Shown: positions 44,091 to 52,103, numbered from the stretch's first letter. The stretch: DNA of 64,000 nt from a candidate division WOR-3 bacterium (GCA_039804025.1 JBDRZP010000006.1:28188-92187); one strand, 5' to 3'. Numbers and translations: made by a program. The notes: generated by a model from the letters alone, not told the origin.

Positions 44091-44781
44091 TATTAACATA
44101 GAAGAACTTTTACAGAACGGTGTCCATTTTGGACACAGGGTTTACAGATGGAATCCGAAAATGAAAGAATATATATACGGCAAAAAGGAAGGAATACACA
44201 TTATAAATATTCACAAAACTCTCCAGAAATTAAAAGAAGCATTAGAATTTGTTGAAAAAAAGGGTTCTGAGGGAGCTATTCCACTATTTGTTTGCACAAA
44301 AAAACAGGGAAAAGAAATAGTTAAAGAATATGCGACAAAAGCAGGTGTTTATTATGTTGTTGAAAGGTGGCCAGGTGGTCTTTTAACAAATTTTGAAACA
44401 ATTAAAACAAGAATTGAAAAAATGAGAGAAATTGAAAAGATGAAAGAAGACGGAAGGCTTGAGAAGTATCCTAAAAATGAAAAGCAAAAAATTTTAAAAG
44501 TATATGAAAAATTACATAAAAATCTTGGTGGTGTTAAAGATATGTTTGAACTGCCCCAGTTTTTATTTATTATAGACCCTGTTAAAGAGGAGTTAGCAGT
44601 AAAAGAAGCAAAAAAATTAAATATTCCTATTGTAGCACTTATTGATACAGACGGAAATCCTGAGATTATAGATTATCCTATCCCAGGAAACGATGATGCA
44701 ATGAAATCAATAGAATATATAACAAGACTTATAACAGATGCTTATTTAAGAGGAAAGGCAAAATTAAAGGAGGAGGAATAA
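44044..44781 (+). CDS. rpsB: 30S ribosomal protein uS2
   Basis: 245 aa. Core motif IEELLQNGVHFGHRVYRWNPKMKEYIYG, followed by the typical PGGLLTNFETI and IDTDGNPEIIDYPIPGNDDA. The only plausible start is ATG 44044 (GAGAGG 5 bases upstream), which adds about 17 residues before the usual N-terminus and overlaps rpsI by 47 bases in a different frame. It abuts tsf. Confidence 0.96.
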   Translation: MVSPNAGELINTPNVNINIEELLQNGVHFGHRVYRWNPKMKEYIYGKKEGIHIINIHKTLQKLKEALEFVEKKGSEGAIPLFVCTKKQGKEIVKEYATKAGVYYVVERWPGGLLTNFETIKTRIEKMREIEKMKEDGRLEKYPKNEKQKILKVYEKLHKNLGGVKDMFELPQFLFIIDPVKEELAVKEAKKLNIPIVALIDTDGNPEIIDYPIPGNDDAMKSIEYITRLITDAYLRGKAKLKEEE

Positions 44782-45381
44782 ATGGCTGATATATCTCTTA
44801 ATTTGATTAAAGAATTAAGAGAAAGAACCGGTGCAGGAGTTATGGATTGTAAAAAGGCTCTTCTTGAATCAAATGGTGATATTGAAAAAGCAGTTGAAAT
44901 TTTAAGAAAAATAGGAATTGCAAAAGCAGAAAAAAAACTTGATAGGGAAGCAAAGGAAGGAATTATTGAGGCTTACATACACCCTGGTGCAAAACTCGGG
45001 GTTCTTGTTGAACTCAACTGTGAAACAGATTTTGTTGCAAAGAATGAAGAATTTATAAAATTAGCAAGAGAAATAGCAATGCAGATTGCTGCAATGAACC
45101 CGATTGCAGTAAAAAGAGAAAACATTCCTGTTGAAATAATTGAGAGAGAAAAGAAAATATATGAGGAGCAAGCAAGGGAAAGTGGAAAACCTGAAAACAT
45201 AATTCAAAAAATAGTGGAAGGGAAAATGGAAAATTTTTATAAGGAAAAATGTCTTCTTGAACAGAGTTATATAAGGGATCCATCAATAACTGTCGGAGAT
45301 TTAATTAAACAGTATATAACAAAATTTGGGGAAAATATAGTTGTTAAAAGATTTGCAAGATTCAGAATAGGTGAACAGTAA
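44782..45381 (+). CDS. tsf: Elongation factor Ts
   Basis: 199 aa, the short form. IKELRERTGAGVMDCKKALLESNGDIEKAVEIL and the LGVLVELNCETDFVAKN core are present. It recycles EF-Tu GDP. It immediately follows rpsB, the standard pairing, with GGAGG before the ATG. Confidence 0.97.
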   Translation: MADISLNLIKELRERTGAGVMDCKKALLESNGDIEKAVEILRKIGIAKAEKKLDREAKEGIIEAYIHPGAKLGVLVELNCETDFVAKNEEFIKLAREIAMQIAAMNPIAVKRENIPVEIIEREKKIYEEQARESGKPENIIQKIVEGKMENFYKEKCLLEQSYIRDPSITVGDLIKQYITKFGENIVVKRFARFRIGEQ

Positions 45382-45395
45382 AAAAATAGACAAAT

Positions 45396-46100
45396 TTGGA
45401 AAATAAAAGGATTTTATTAAAAATAAGTGGAGAAGTCTTAGGGGGAGGAAATTTTGGTCTTGATTCCGATTCTTTCCTTAAAGTTGCAGAAGAAATTAAA
45501 GAAATTCATGACCTTGGTTTTGAAATTGCAGTCGTTGTTGGAGGAGGAAACATAATAAGGGGAATTCAGAGTAAAAAACTGGGTATTGATAGAGCAACTG
45601 CTGATTATATGGGAATGGTTGCAACTCTTATAAATTCCCTTTACCTTCAAAGCATTCTTGAAAAAATGGGTAAAACAACAAGAGTTATGTCAGCAATTGA
45701 AATAAAACAGATTGCAGAACCCTATATAAGAAGAAGAGCAATAAGACACCTGGAAAAAGGAAGAATAGTAATATTTGCTTCTGGAACAGGAAATCCCTTT
45801 TTTTCAACAGATACAGCAGCTGCTTTAAGGGCAATTGAAATAGGAGCAAAATATTTTCTTAAAGGAACAAAAGTTGACGGAATTTATTCAGGTGACCCCA
45901 TGAAAGATAAAAATGTTAAAAAGTATGATAGAATTGATTATGACACAATAATAAAAAATGACTTAAGAATACTTGATGCTTCTGCGGTTGCTCTATGCAA
46001 GGAAAATAATATTGAAATAATTGTTTTCAATATAACAAAGAGAGGAATGCTTAAAAAAGTTTTATTAGGTGAAAACCTCGGAACTCTGGTTACAAAATAA
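45396..46100 (+). CDS. pyrH: UMP kinase
   Basis: 234 aa from a TTG start with no clear Shine-Dalgarno. Amino-acid kinase fold: LLKISGEVLGG, VVVGGGNIIRG, GTGNPFFSTDTAAALRA, and KVDGIYSGDPMKD. It phosphorylates UMP to UDP. It follows tsf as usual, but frr is missing from the next position. Confidence 0.95.
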   Translation: MENKRILLKISGEVLGGGNFGLDSDSFLKVAEEIKEIHDLGFEIAVVVGGGNIIRGIQSKKLGIDRATADYMGMVATLINSLYLQSILEKMGKTTRVMSAIEIKQIAEPYIRRRAIRHLEKGRIVIFASGTGNPFFSTDTAAALRAIEIGAKYFLKGTKVDGIYSGDPMKDKNVKKYDRIDYDTIIKNDLRILDASAVALCKENNIEIIVFNITKRGMLKKVLLGENLGTLVTK

Positions 46101-46713
46101 TTTTTTTATAAGAACAATTCAGGGAGTTTTTGAAATAGTTTATTACTTTTATATAAAAACTATAAAATTCAAACAGATAGGAAATTTACCAGAGAAAAAA
46201 GCACTTTTCTGTTTCTGGCACAGAACTTTTTTCCCTCTAATTTACTTTTACAGAAATAAAAAAATAAGAATCTTAATATCAACTTCAAGGGATGGAGAAC
46301 TTTTAATAAAACCCTTAAAAAAATTCGGATTTATCCCTGTAAGGGGTTCAAGTTCAAAACTGGGAGAAAAGGGGTTCAGGGAAATGATAAAAGCCTTAAA
46401 AAAGGAAAAACTTGCAGCAATCACTCCTGATGGACCAAAAGGACCAAGAGAGACTTTTAAAGAAGGGGCACTATTTATATCCTATCTCTCAAAAACCCCG
46501 ATTTATCTTGTCGGAGTTGCCTTTAATAAAAAAATAGAACTTTCTTCTTGGGATAGATTTATGATTCCTTTACCCTTTTCAAGATGCACTGTGTATATTT
46601 CATCACCCATTTTTATTTATAATAAAAAAATGATAGATTCAGAACTTTTCACAAATCTTTTAAAAGAAGCAAATGATTTAGCACAAAAAAATTTAAAAAG
46701 GAGTCAACTATGA
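46069..46713 (+). CDS. DUF374-family lysophospholipid acyltransferase-like protein
   Basis: 214 aa from GTG 46069 (overlaps pyrH by 32 bases; no ATG is available). The family features are FWHRTFFPLIYFY, ISTSRDGELL, RGSSSKLGEKGFREMIKALK and TPDGPKGPRETFKEG. Related enzymes acylate Kdo/lipid A intermediates. The last three codons (S-Q-L) and the stop come from the adjacent insertion element; the pre-insertion end reads K-R-R-stop. It sits where frr usually is in rpsB-tsf-pyrH-frr. Confidence 0.85.
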   Translation: MKTSELWLQNNFFIRTIQGVFEIVYYFYIKTIKFKQIGNLPEKKALFCFWHRTFFPLIYFYRNKKIRILISTSRDGELLIKPLKKFGFIPVRGSSSKLGEKGFREMIKALKKEKLAAITPDGPKGPRETFKEGALFISYLSKTPIYLVGVAFNKKIELSSWDRFMIPLPFSRCTVYISSPIFIYNKKMIDSELFTNLLKEANDLAQKNLKRSQL

Positions 46714-47924
46714 AAAATTGGAACCGAAATAGGAGGTGATTCAGGATGTGGGATATCGCAGAAAGAGTTTTTTCTTATAAGGAGAGTAAAGAGAATGCGC
46801 AGAAGTTTGTTTGCTGTAGCGATGATTGCTTTTTTATGTTTCATTCCTTCTTCTCTTTTTCGTTTGTAGTAGATGCGAAACATATTGGTATGGAGGATAG
46901 TACCCATTGTTATCTGCCAGAGGGTCCGTCGCAGATGTCGGTTGCCATGTTTGGAAATTTTGTATTGACCTTTGAACTTTCCAGATTCCTGGATAACTGG
47001 ATCTATTCCACTTATGGCAATGACTTTTTTATAATTGGGCATAGCATTTATAGTAGGGATCTCGCTGATGAAACTCGCTGCGGTGAGTTCACCCATTCCT
47101 GGGATCGAGGTGAGTATTTTCATTTGTTCGGGGTAATTGTTTTTGGCCTCTTTAATGAGTTTTATTTTGAGACGGGAAAATTCTTCTTCCAGTTGGAAAA
47201 GTCTCCTTATAGAGCTTTTAAGTATCTCTTCCCGATTGGGGTCATCAATACTAATGGTATTATTACCAATTTCTATAATTTCTTCTGCAGTGAGTGGCAA
47301 TTTGCGTCCTTTCTTTTGAGAAATTCTATTTATTATTATAGTGATCCTTTCTTCTCCCAGTTCTCTTGCGCATCTTGCAGAAGGGACTTCAAGGAGGAAT
47401 TCAAGGAGTGTTTTAGTGAAGATATTGTATTTATGAGTCAGTTCAGTGAAGATATTAAATGTAATTTGTTTGATTTTGTTTTTAAGTTTAGCAATTTCTT
47501 GGGCGAGTTTTTCACATTCTCGTGCCAGAAGTTTTATGGTATCATAAGTGGTATCTTTTTTGATTTTGTCGGGGTTTCTGAGAAGATAGAGGGCGATTAT
47601 TTTTGCCGAGATTTTATCAGTTTTAGTTTTTCTGAGGGTAGTGCTTTGGAGAAATTTTTTAATGAGCAAAGGGTTAATGAGTGTAACATTATAGTTTTTT
47701 TTATTCAAAAAGTGAAGGAGATTGATATGATAATTGCCGGTAGATTCCATCCCAATAGCAAGGTCTTGTGGGTTGCCCAGAGTATGGAGAAGAGAAAAGA
47801 TTTCATTAAATCCTTCTTTATTTTGAGTGAATCTCTTTTGTTTGATAATTTTTTGTTCTGTGTCAATCACACACATGTCAATAGTATTAAGGGATACATC
47901 TATGCCAACAAAATATTTAGGCAT
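46704..47924 (-). CDS. IS110-family transposase/recombinase
   Basis: 406 aa. The N-terminal RuvC-like domain has D9 (VGIDVS), E60 (GMESTGNYH) and D103 (KTDKISA). The fourth acidic residue of the DEDD tetrad is Ser106 (TDKIS rather than TDKID), which may matter for activity. The C-terminal Tnp domain contains the helix-hairpin-helix ILTSIPGMGELTAASF and the ESG motif with likely nucleophile S314, then YKISKHGNRHLRR. AGGAGG lies 7 bases before the ATG, after a small hairpin. No in-frame TTA, CTA or TCA codons occur, unlike the neighbours, which use TTA heavily. Confidence 0.93.
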   Translation of the reverse strand: MPKYFVGIDVSLNTIDMCVIDTEQKIIKQKRFTQNKEGFNEIFSLLHTLGNPQDLAIGMESTGNYHINLLHFLNKKNYNVTLINPLLIKKFLQSTTLRKTKTDKISAKIIALYLLRNPDKIKKDTTYDTIKLLARECEKLAQEIAKLKNKIKQITFNIFTELTHKYNIFTKTLLEFLLEVPSARCARELGEERITIIINRISQKKGRKLPLTAEEIIEIGNNTISIDDPNREEILKSSIRRLFQLEEEFSRLKIKLIKEAKNNYPEQMKILTSIPGMGELTAASFISEIPTINAMPNYKKVIAISGIDPVIQESGKFKGQYKISKHGNRHLRRTLWQITMGTILHTNMFRIYYKRKREEGMKHKKAIIATANKLLRILFTLLIRKNSFCDIPHPESPPISVPIFHS

Positions 47925-47942
47925 GTTGTATCCTCCTTTTTT

Positions 47943-47957
47943 CCCGCTTTTTGCGGG
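47943..47957 (-). other. Hairpin upstream of transposase ribosome-binding site
   Basis: CCCGC-5 nt-GCGGG, a perfect 5-bp GC stem just before the transposase AAAAAAGGAGG. It has no U-tract on the minus strand. It may end the bridge RNA or restrict transposase translation. Confidence 0.5.
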
Positions 47958-48147
47958 TTAAAGATTGGAAACAGGATGCTTTCTCTCCCATCCTCCAGGG
48001 TGATTCGGGATCTATGTCCCAACCAACCTATTGGGGATGGAGAAAGCGAGGGACGGACTCCTTTACGGGCTCTTGGCCCAGGGAAAATGCCGTCCCCCTG
48101 TTTCCAATCTCTAAATTTCATTAATTCTTTAATCATATCTTCTAAAG
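47958..48147 (-). ncRNA. Predicted IS110 bridge RNA
   Basis: About 190 nt, GC-rich within an AT-rich genome, directly 5' of the transposase, where IS110-group bridge RNAs are encoded. A weak 5' hairpin (CTTTA/TAAAG, 48147-48127) is followed by a 14-bp stem (48110-48097 with 47975-47962) enclosing two arms. Arm 1: stem GGGACGG/CCGTCCC, internal loop, and terminal GGGC/GCCC. Arm 2: stem GCTTTCTC..CATCC/GGATGGGAGAGAAAGC and terminal GGGA/TCCC. Loop 1 strands UUUUCCCU and AAAGGAG match the left and right target flanks. Loop 2 strand GGUUGGUU pairs with the right end plus core AGTTGACT if G-U pairs are allowed. Exact ends are not known. Confidence 0.78.
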
Positions 48148-48153
48148 TTATAA

Positions 48154-48159
48154 ATTATA
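48154..48159 (-). promoter_or_regulatory. -10 half of a split promoter, completed only in the circular element
   Basis: TATAAT on the minus strand inside the left end. When the ends join, TTGA from the right end (overlapping the transposase stop, 46707-46704) plus core CT forms TTGACT, 18 bp upstream. Predicted start at 48147, at the 5' hairpin of the RNA. Confidence 0.65.
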
Positions 48160-48185
48160 TTCAAAATTTAACATAGGAGGTAAAA

Positions 48186-50576
48186 ATGCTAAAATTTTTC
48201 CTTATCTCTTACATAACTTTAGAGTTTTCAAATGGACTTAAACTTATCTATGATAAAAGAGAAAAAAGTGATATATTCACATTTCTTGTTCTTGTAAATT
48301 CTGGAAGCTTTAATGAGGAAAAAGGCTGTGAAGGATTAACTCATTTCCTTGAACATATGTTATTTGATGGTAATGAAAAATTTTCAAGGGAAGAATTAAG
48401 AAAAAATTTTGATAAGTTTGGACTTTATGTTAATGCCTTTACAAGAGAAGATTACACTGCTTACTTTTTCTCAGGTCCTGATAAAAATTTTAAAGAAGGT
48501 ATATACCTTTTATATTTAATGCTCTTTCAATCTAATTTTCCTGATAAGGAATTTGAAAAAGAAAAGGGTGTTGTGCTTCAAGAAATGTATCAGGACAGAT
48601 CAAGAGAATATAACCTTATTAAAGAAAAAGTGGATTCAATAATTTATAAAGGGACAAATTATTCCCATCCTGTTATAGGTTATGAAAATACAATTAAAAA
48701 TTTAAAAAAGGAAAAGGTTATTGAATTTTATAAAAAGTTTTATGTCCCAAATAATATGACAATTTTTGCAATGGGAGATATTGATGAAAAGGAATTAATT
48801 GATTTTTTAAAAAAAACCTTTGGAAATGAATTAACAAAGAAAATTATAATTGAGGAAAAGTTCCTGAGTTTAGAAAAATTTTGGGGTGAAAAAATATTTT
48901 TAGAAATTAAGGATATAAAAAACTCTTATATTTTTAAATATTTTGAAGCTCCGCCCCTTAATCATCCCTCATCTTTTTACTTTATTCTTTTAAATGAAAT
49001 ACTAAACTCAGATTTTGCTTTAAATAAACTGAAAGAAAAAAATAAAAAAATTTTGAATATATTATCAAGTTATGAATCAAGAAGGAAATTTGGAGTTTTT
49101 GGAATTAATTTAACCTTAAAAAGTTTAGAAAAAGATTCTATTTTTATGATAGAAAAAGAACTCGATGAATTCCTTAAAAGTTTCTTAGAAAATTTAAAAA
49201 AGGAGGATTTTGATAGAGTTAAAAATAAAATCTTAAAGGAAAAAATTTATGATGCACTTGATCCGGTTTACTCAGTATTTTATCTTACTGATTATCTCAT
49301 ATATGATGATCTTTATTTAAAAGATAAAATAATCAAAAGTATCAAAAACACAAATTTTGAAGATTTTTCAGATTTTTATAAAAATTTTATAAAAAATTCA
49401 AGAACAATTTTTGTTACACTTAAAAAAGAAGAGGAGGAAAGAAAAACCTTTCCTGAGGCAATTCATATACTTTTGAAAAACAGAATTTTATATGAACCTT
49501 ATTCAAAAAACGGATTATCACAGGTTTTTTTCAGAGCTATTCTTAATGAAAAAATAAAAAAAATTATTGAAGAGGAAGGCTTTCAGGTTAAAACATACGA
49601 TAATCCCTTTTTACCCTTTGATGATTATTATCACAGGAGAGATTTTGCTTATATAAGAATAACATTCCCCTCTGATAATAAAGAAAAAGTTAAAAAATTT
49701 TTATCAATTTTACTTAATCCAGAATTTGATACCCTTGATTTAAAAAAGGCAAAAAGCGATGCAATATTTGCAAAAAATATTTCACAGAATGACCCTTATG
49801 TCAGAGCATGGGAAGAATTTGAAAATAGATTGTTTAAAAATGAATTGAAAAGGTCTTTATATGGAGAAATATCTGAAATCGAAAGTATAGAAATTTCTGA
49901 CCTTTATGAATATTCTAAAAAAATTTTAAATAAAGAAAATATGATAGTAACTTATGAATCAGAAAAAAAAGACAGTTTATTTGATAAGGAGATAAAAATT
50001 TTGGGTAAAAATACAGAAGGAGAAGAAATTGAATTGAATGATGAAATTTTTAATGATACAATTAAATTGAATTTAAAACAGAGTTATATAATTGGAGGTA
50101 GGGTTTTTAGTTTTAAAGATAGAAGGGAAATTTTAGATTATATTTCTCTTTCTCTTGTTTTAACAGATAGAATGCAGGAAATAATAAGAGAAAAAATGGG
50201 AGCATCTTATAGGTTATCCTCAGGAATTAAAATTTTTCCATCAAAAATTCTGTTTTATTATGAAATAGGTACTGATAAAGAAAAAATAAAAATTGTTGAG
50301 AAAACAATGGAAAATATCTTTGAGGACTTAAAAAGAAAGATTGATAAAGAAGAACTTGAAATTGCAATAAATTCTTTTGCTGGTAATATGACAAGAAGAC
50401 TATCCAATCCTGAAACAAGAAGTTTTTACAAAGGTTTTTATATTTATTCAGGACTTTCTTACGATTTTGACAAATTTATGTTAGAAAATATTTTAAAGGT
50501 AAATTTAAAGGATATAAAAAGAATCACTCAAAAAGTCCTTACTTTTGAAGATTTTTCAAAGATTTATATAAAATAA
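48186..50576 (+). CDS. M16-family zinc metallopeptidase
   Basis: 796 aa, with two M16 halves. The zinc site is H53-F-L-E56-H57 (inverted HxxEH) with E133 (VLQEMYQD) as third ligand. The second half (about 430-790) lacks a zinc site, as usual. The N-terminal hydrophobic run may be a signal. It may degrade peptides or process exported proteins. The insertion upstream kept its AGGAGGT intact. It was originally coupled to DUF374 (stop and start 2 bases apart). Confidence 0.92.
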   Translation: MLKFFLISYITLEFSNGLKLIYDKREKSDIFTFLVLVNSGSFNEEKGCEGLTHFLEHMLFDGNEKFSREELRKNFDKFGLYVNAFTREDYTAYFFSGPDKNFKEGIYLLYLMLFQSNFPDKEFEKEKGVVLQEMYQDRSREYNLIKEKVDSIIYKGTNYSHPVIGYENTIKNLKKEKVIEFYKKFYVPNNMTIFAMGDIDEKELIDFLKKTFGNELTKKIIIEEKFLSLEKFWGEKIFLEIKDIKNSYIFKYFEAPPLNHPSSFYFILLNEILNSDFALNKLKEKNKKILNILSSYESRRKFGVFGINLTLKSLEKDSIFMIEKELDEFLKSFLENLKKEDFDRVKNKILKEKIYDALDPVYSVFYLTDYLIYDDLYLKDKIIKSIKNTNFEDFSDFYKNFIKNSRTIFVTLKKEEEERKTFPEAIHILLKNRILYEPYSKNGLSQVFFRAILNEKIKKIIEEEGFQVKTYDNPFLPFDDYYHRRDFAYIRITFPSDNKEKVKKFLSILLNPEFDTLDLKKAKSDAIFAKNISQNDPYVRAWEEFENRLFKNELKRSLYGEISEIESIEISDLYEYSKKILNKENMIVTYESEKKDSLFDKEIKILGKNTEGEEIELNDEIFNDTIKLNLKQSYIIGGRVFSFKDRREILDYISLSLVLTDRMQEIIREKMGASYRLSSGIKIFPSKILFYYEIGTDKEKIKIVEKTMENIFEDLKRKIDKEELEIAINSFAGNMTRRLSNPETRSFYKGFYIYSGLSYDFDKFMLENILKVNLKDIKRITQKVLTFEDFSKIYIK

Positions 50577-50596
50577 ATATATAAAAGGAGGCAGCC

Positions 50597-51268
50597 ATGT
50601 TAAAAAAAATAATAATTTTCTCTATTCCAGGATTAATATTCTTGGGTTTCCAAGAAATAAAAGAAAAAGGAAACACTCCAAAACTATCTTGGACAGAAGG
50701 GCAAAGAGGATGGATTGAAGATGGATATAACCTTTGGACAGCTGTATTCCCTTTACCAAATTATAATGTAGGAATAGGAACATCAAATCCTTCTCAAAAA
50801 TTAGAAGTAAATGGAAATATAAAAGCAAATTTAATTGCATCAGTTAGCGATGAACAAGTAAAAGTCTTAACCTTTACTCCAACAAGTGACATTGGTATCT
50901 CAAATACTTCTTTTGTTAAAATCCATCCTAACTTTTCAATCACCTTGAATCTTCCCACGTCGGCAAAGGTAATGATATTATTTTCACCACCCGTTGTTGT
51001 GGATGTAAATGCTGCCACTCAAATAATATTTGATATTGATATAAATAATGATAGAATCGGAACCGAAGGTAGTGGTATTTATATGCGAAACGCCACAGTT
51101 TCTGGTGCTTGGAATGTAAATTCACCTATTGTTCGTGTTACAACTCTTCAAGCTGGCACATATACAATAAGTCCTGTATTAAGAAGTTCATCAGGAGCAA
51201 ATATTAATATCCGGTCAGCCACCACAAATTCAGGCTCTACAATGCAGATTACCGTAATTGTTTTATAA
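50597..51268 (+). CDS. Secreted protein with EGQRGW module and NVGIGT collar motif
   Basis: 223 aa. Signal-like N-terminus, then LSWTEGQRGWIEDGYNLWTAV and NVGIGTSNPSQKLEVNGN, the same leading module as the protein at 19015-19743. The C-terminal region (about 90-223) is a different all-beta domain, ending in a Ser/Thr-rich stretch. Strong AAAAGGAGG site and a 20-base gap to the M16 gene suggest cotranscription. The 3' end overlaps the convergent GT2 gene by 20 bases. Confidence 0.65.
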   Translation: MLKKIIIFSIPGLIFLGFQEIKEKGNTPKLSWTEGQRGWIEDGYNLWTAVFPLPNYNVGIGTSNPSQKLEVNGNIKANLIASVSDEQVKVLTFTPTSDIGISNTSFVKIHPNFSITLNLPTSAKVMILFSPPVVVDVNAATQIIFDIDINNDRIGTEGSGIYMRNATVSGAWNVNSPIVRVTTLQAGTYTISPVLRSSSGANINIRSATTNSGSTMQITVIVL

Positions 51269-52103
51269 AAATTCTGAATAAAAACAATGAAATCAAAAAA
51301 TATTTAAAGTTTTTTCTATTTTTTAAAGACTTTATAAGATAAAATAAAGGTAAAAGAATCCTTATAACAGGATAGAAATATCTTTGATGTTTTTTATAAA
51401 AAATGTAAAGAGAATTAACCCTGTGATAAAAAGCAAAATCACTTTCCCTATGAGTGGCACCAAATTTATGATAAACTACCCAATCTGGATAAAAATAAAT
51501 ATAAAAATTTTCCCTTCTCAACCTTCTTTCTAAATCCTCATCCTCCTTAAATAAAAAAAAGGATTCATCAAAACCCCCTATTTTTCTAAAAATTTTGGAA
51601 GGAACAATAAAACAGGCACCGGGATAACTTTTCACACACTTACTTTTTATTCTCCTTTTATTCTTACTATTTATAAACTTATCATACCCCATCAAATACA
51701 TAAGAAAGCGAAACCCATATTCCATATCCCTTATTAATACCACCTTTTCCCCTTTTTCATTAATAAAAAGTGGAACTAACATAGACACCCTCTTATTGCT
51801 CTTTATAAAATCTAAAGCCTTTTTAAACCCCCTTATAAACTTTACATCAGGATTTACTATAAGTAAATATTCCCCTTCACTTTCTCTTACCCCTATATTT
51901 ACAGCCTTTCCAAACCCAAAATTTTTTTCATTATTTATAACTTTTAAATTATCATAACCATTAAAAGAAAGCACCTCCTCTGGTGAATTGTTAACAATTA
52001 TTATTTCACCTTCCTTTTTTATCACTTCTGGTAAAGTTTTCAAAAGCTCCTCTATTAAATTTTTTGAATAGTAATTTACAATGATTACTGAAATACTTTT
52101 CAT
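51249..52103 (-). CDS. GT2-family glycosyltransferase (rhamnosyltransferase-like)
   Basis: 284 aa. GT-A fold: ISVIIVNYYSKNLIEELLKTL, VNNSPEE, NFGFGKAVNIGVRESEGEYLLIVNPDVKF with the DXD-like NPDV, and GGFDESFFLFKEDEDLERRL with the catalytic acidic residues. It resembles rhamnosyl- and related transferases for O-antigen-type glycans. The C-terminal 70 residues are hydrophobic and basic, for membrane association. It overlaps the kinase-helicase gene by 4 bases. Confidence 0.85.
   Translation of the reverse strand: MKSISVIIVNYYSKNLIEELLKTLPEVIKKEGEIIIVNNSPEEVLSFNGYDNLKVINNEKNFGFGKAVNIGVRESEGEYLLIVNPDVKFIRGFKKALDFIKSNKRVSMLVPLFINEKGEKVVLIRDMEYGFRFLMYLMGYDKFINSKNKRRIKSKCVKSYPGACFIVPSKIFRKIGGFDESFFLFKEDEDLERRLRRENFYIYFYPDWVVYHKFGATHRESDFAFYHRVNSLYIFYKKHQRYFYPVIRILLPLFYLIKSLKNRKNFKYFLISLFLFRIFIKQLR

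Larger units (their letters stand above)
46704..48179 (-). mobile_element. IS110-family element inserted in a ribosome-binding site
   Basis: 1,476 bp, oriented on the minus strand, flanked by a shared AGGAG (46699-46703 and 48175-48179). Removing it joins DUF374 and the M16 gene as AAAAAGG-AG-GTAAAAATG, which restores a TAA stop for DUF374 and one Shine-Dalgarno for the M16 gene, so the ends are secure to within the 5-bp repeat. The left end (about 255 bp) is noncoding and holds a bridge-RNA-like structure. The right end has no noncoding DNA: the transposase stop codon is the last 3 bp. No terminal inverted repeats are evident, as expected for IS110. The inside is visibly more GC-rich than its surroundings. 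Confidence 0.9.

Noticed and set aside
47943..47957. CCCGC/GCGGG hairpin as a rho-independent terminator
   Set aside because: Neither strand has a U-tract after the stem (A-run on the minus strand, TTAAAG on the plus strand).
47900..48136. 78-codon minus-strand frame over the bridge-RNA region
   Set aside because: It covers the structured GC-rich RNA; its peptide is low in hydrophobic pattern and the folding signals explain the sequence better.
46746..48176. 476-codon plus-strand frame across the insertion element, as a gene
   Set aside because: It lies entirely opposite a recognisable transposase and bridge RNA, is rich in Phe/Ser/Cys as antisense frames are, and resembles no known protein. 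Kept only as a codon-usage observation.
46729..48181. ATAGGAGGT repeat (46729-46737 and 48173-48181) as the insertion boundary
   Set aside because: Longer than the AGGAG pair, but using it would leave the transposase ending in flanking DNA and would not restore the DUF374 stop. The AGGAG boundary explains the stop, ribosome-binding site, guide match and junction promoter together.
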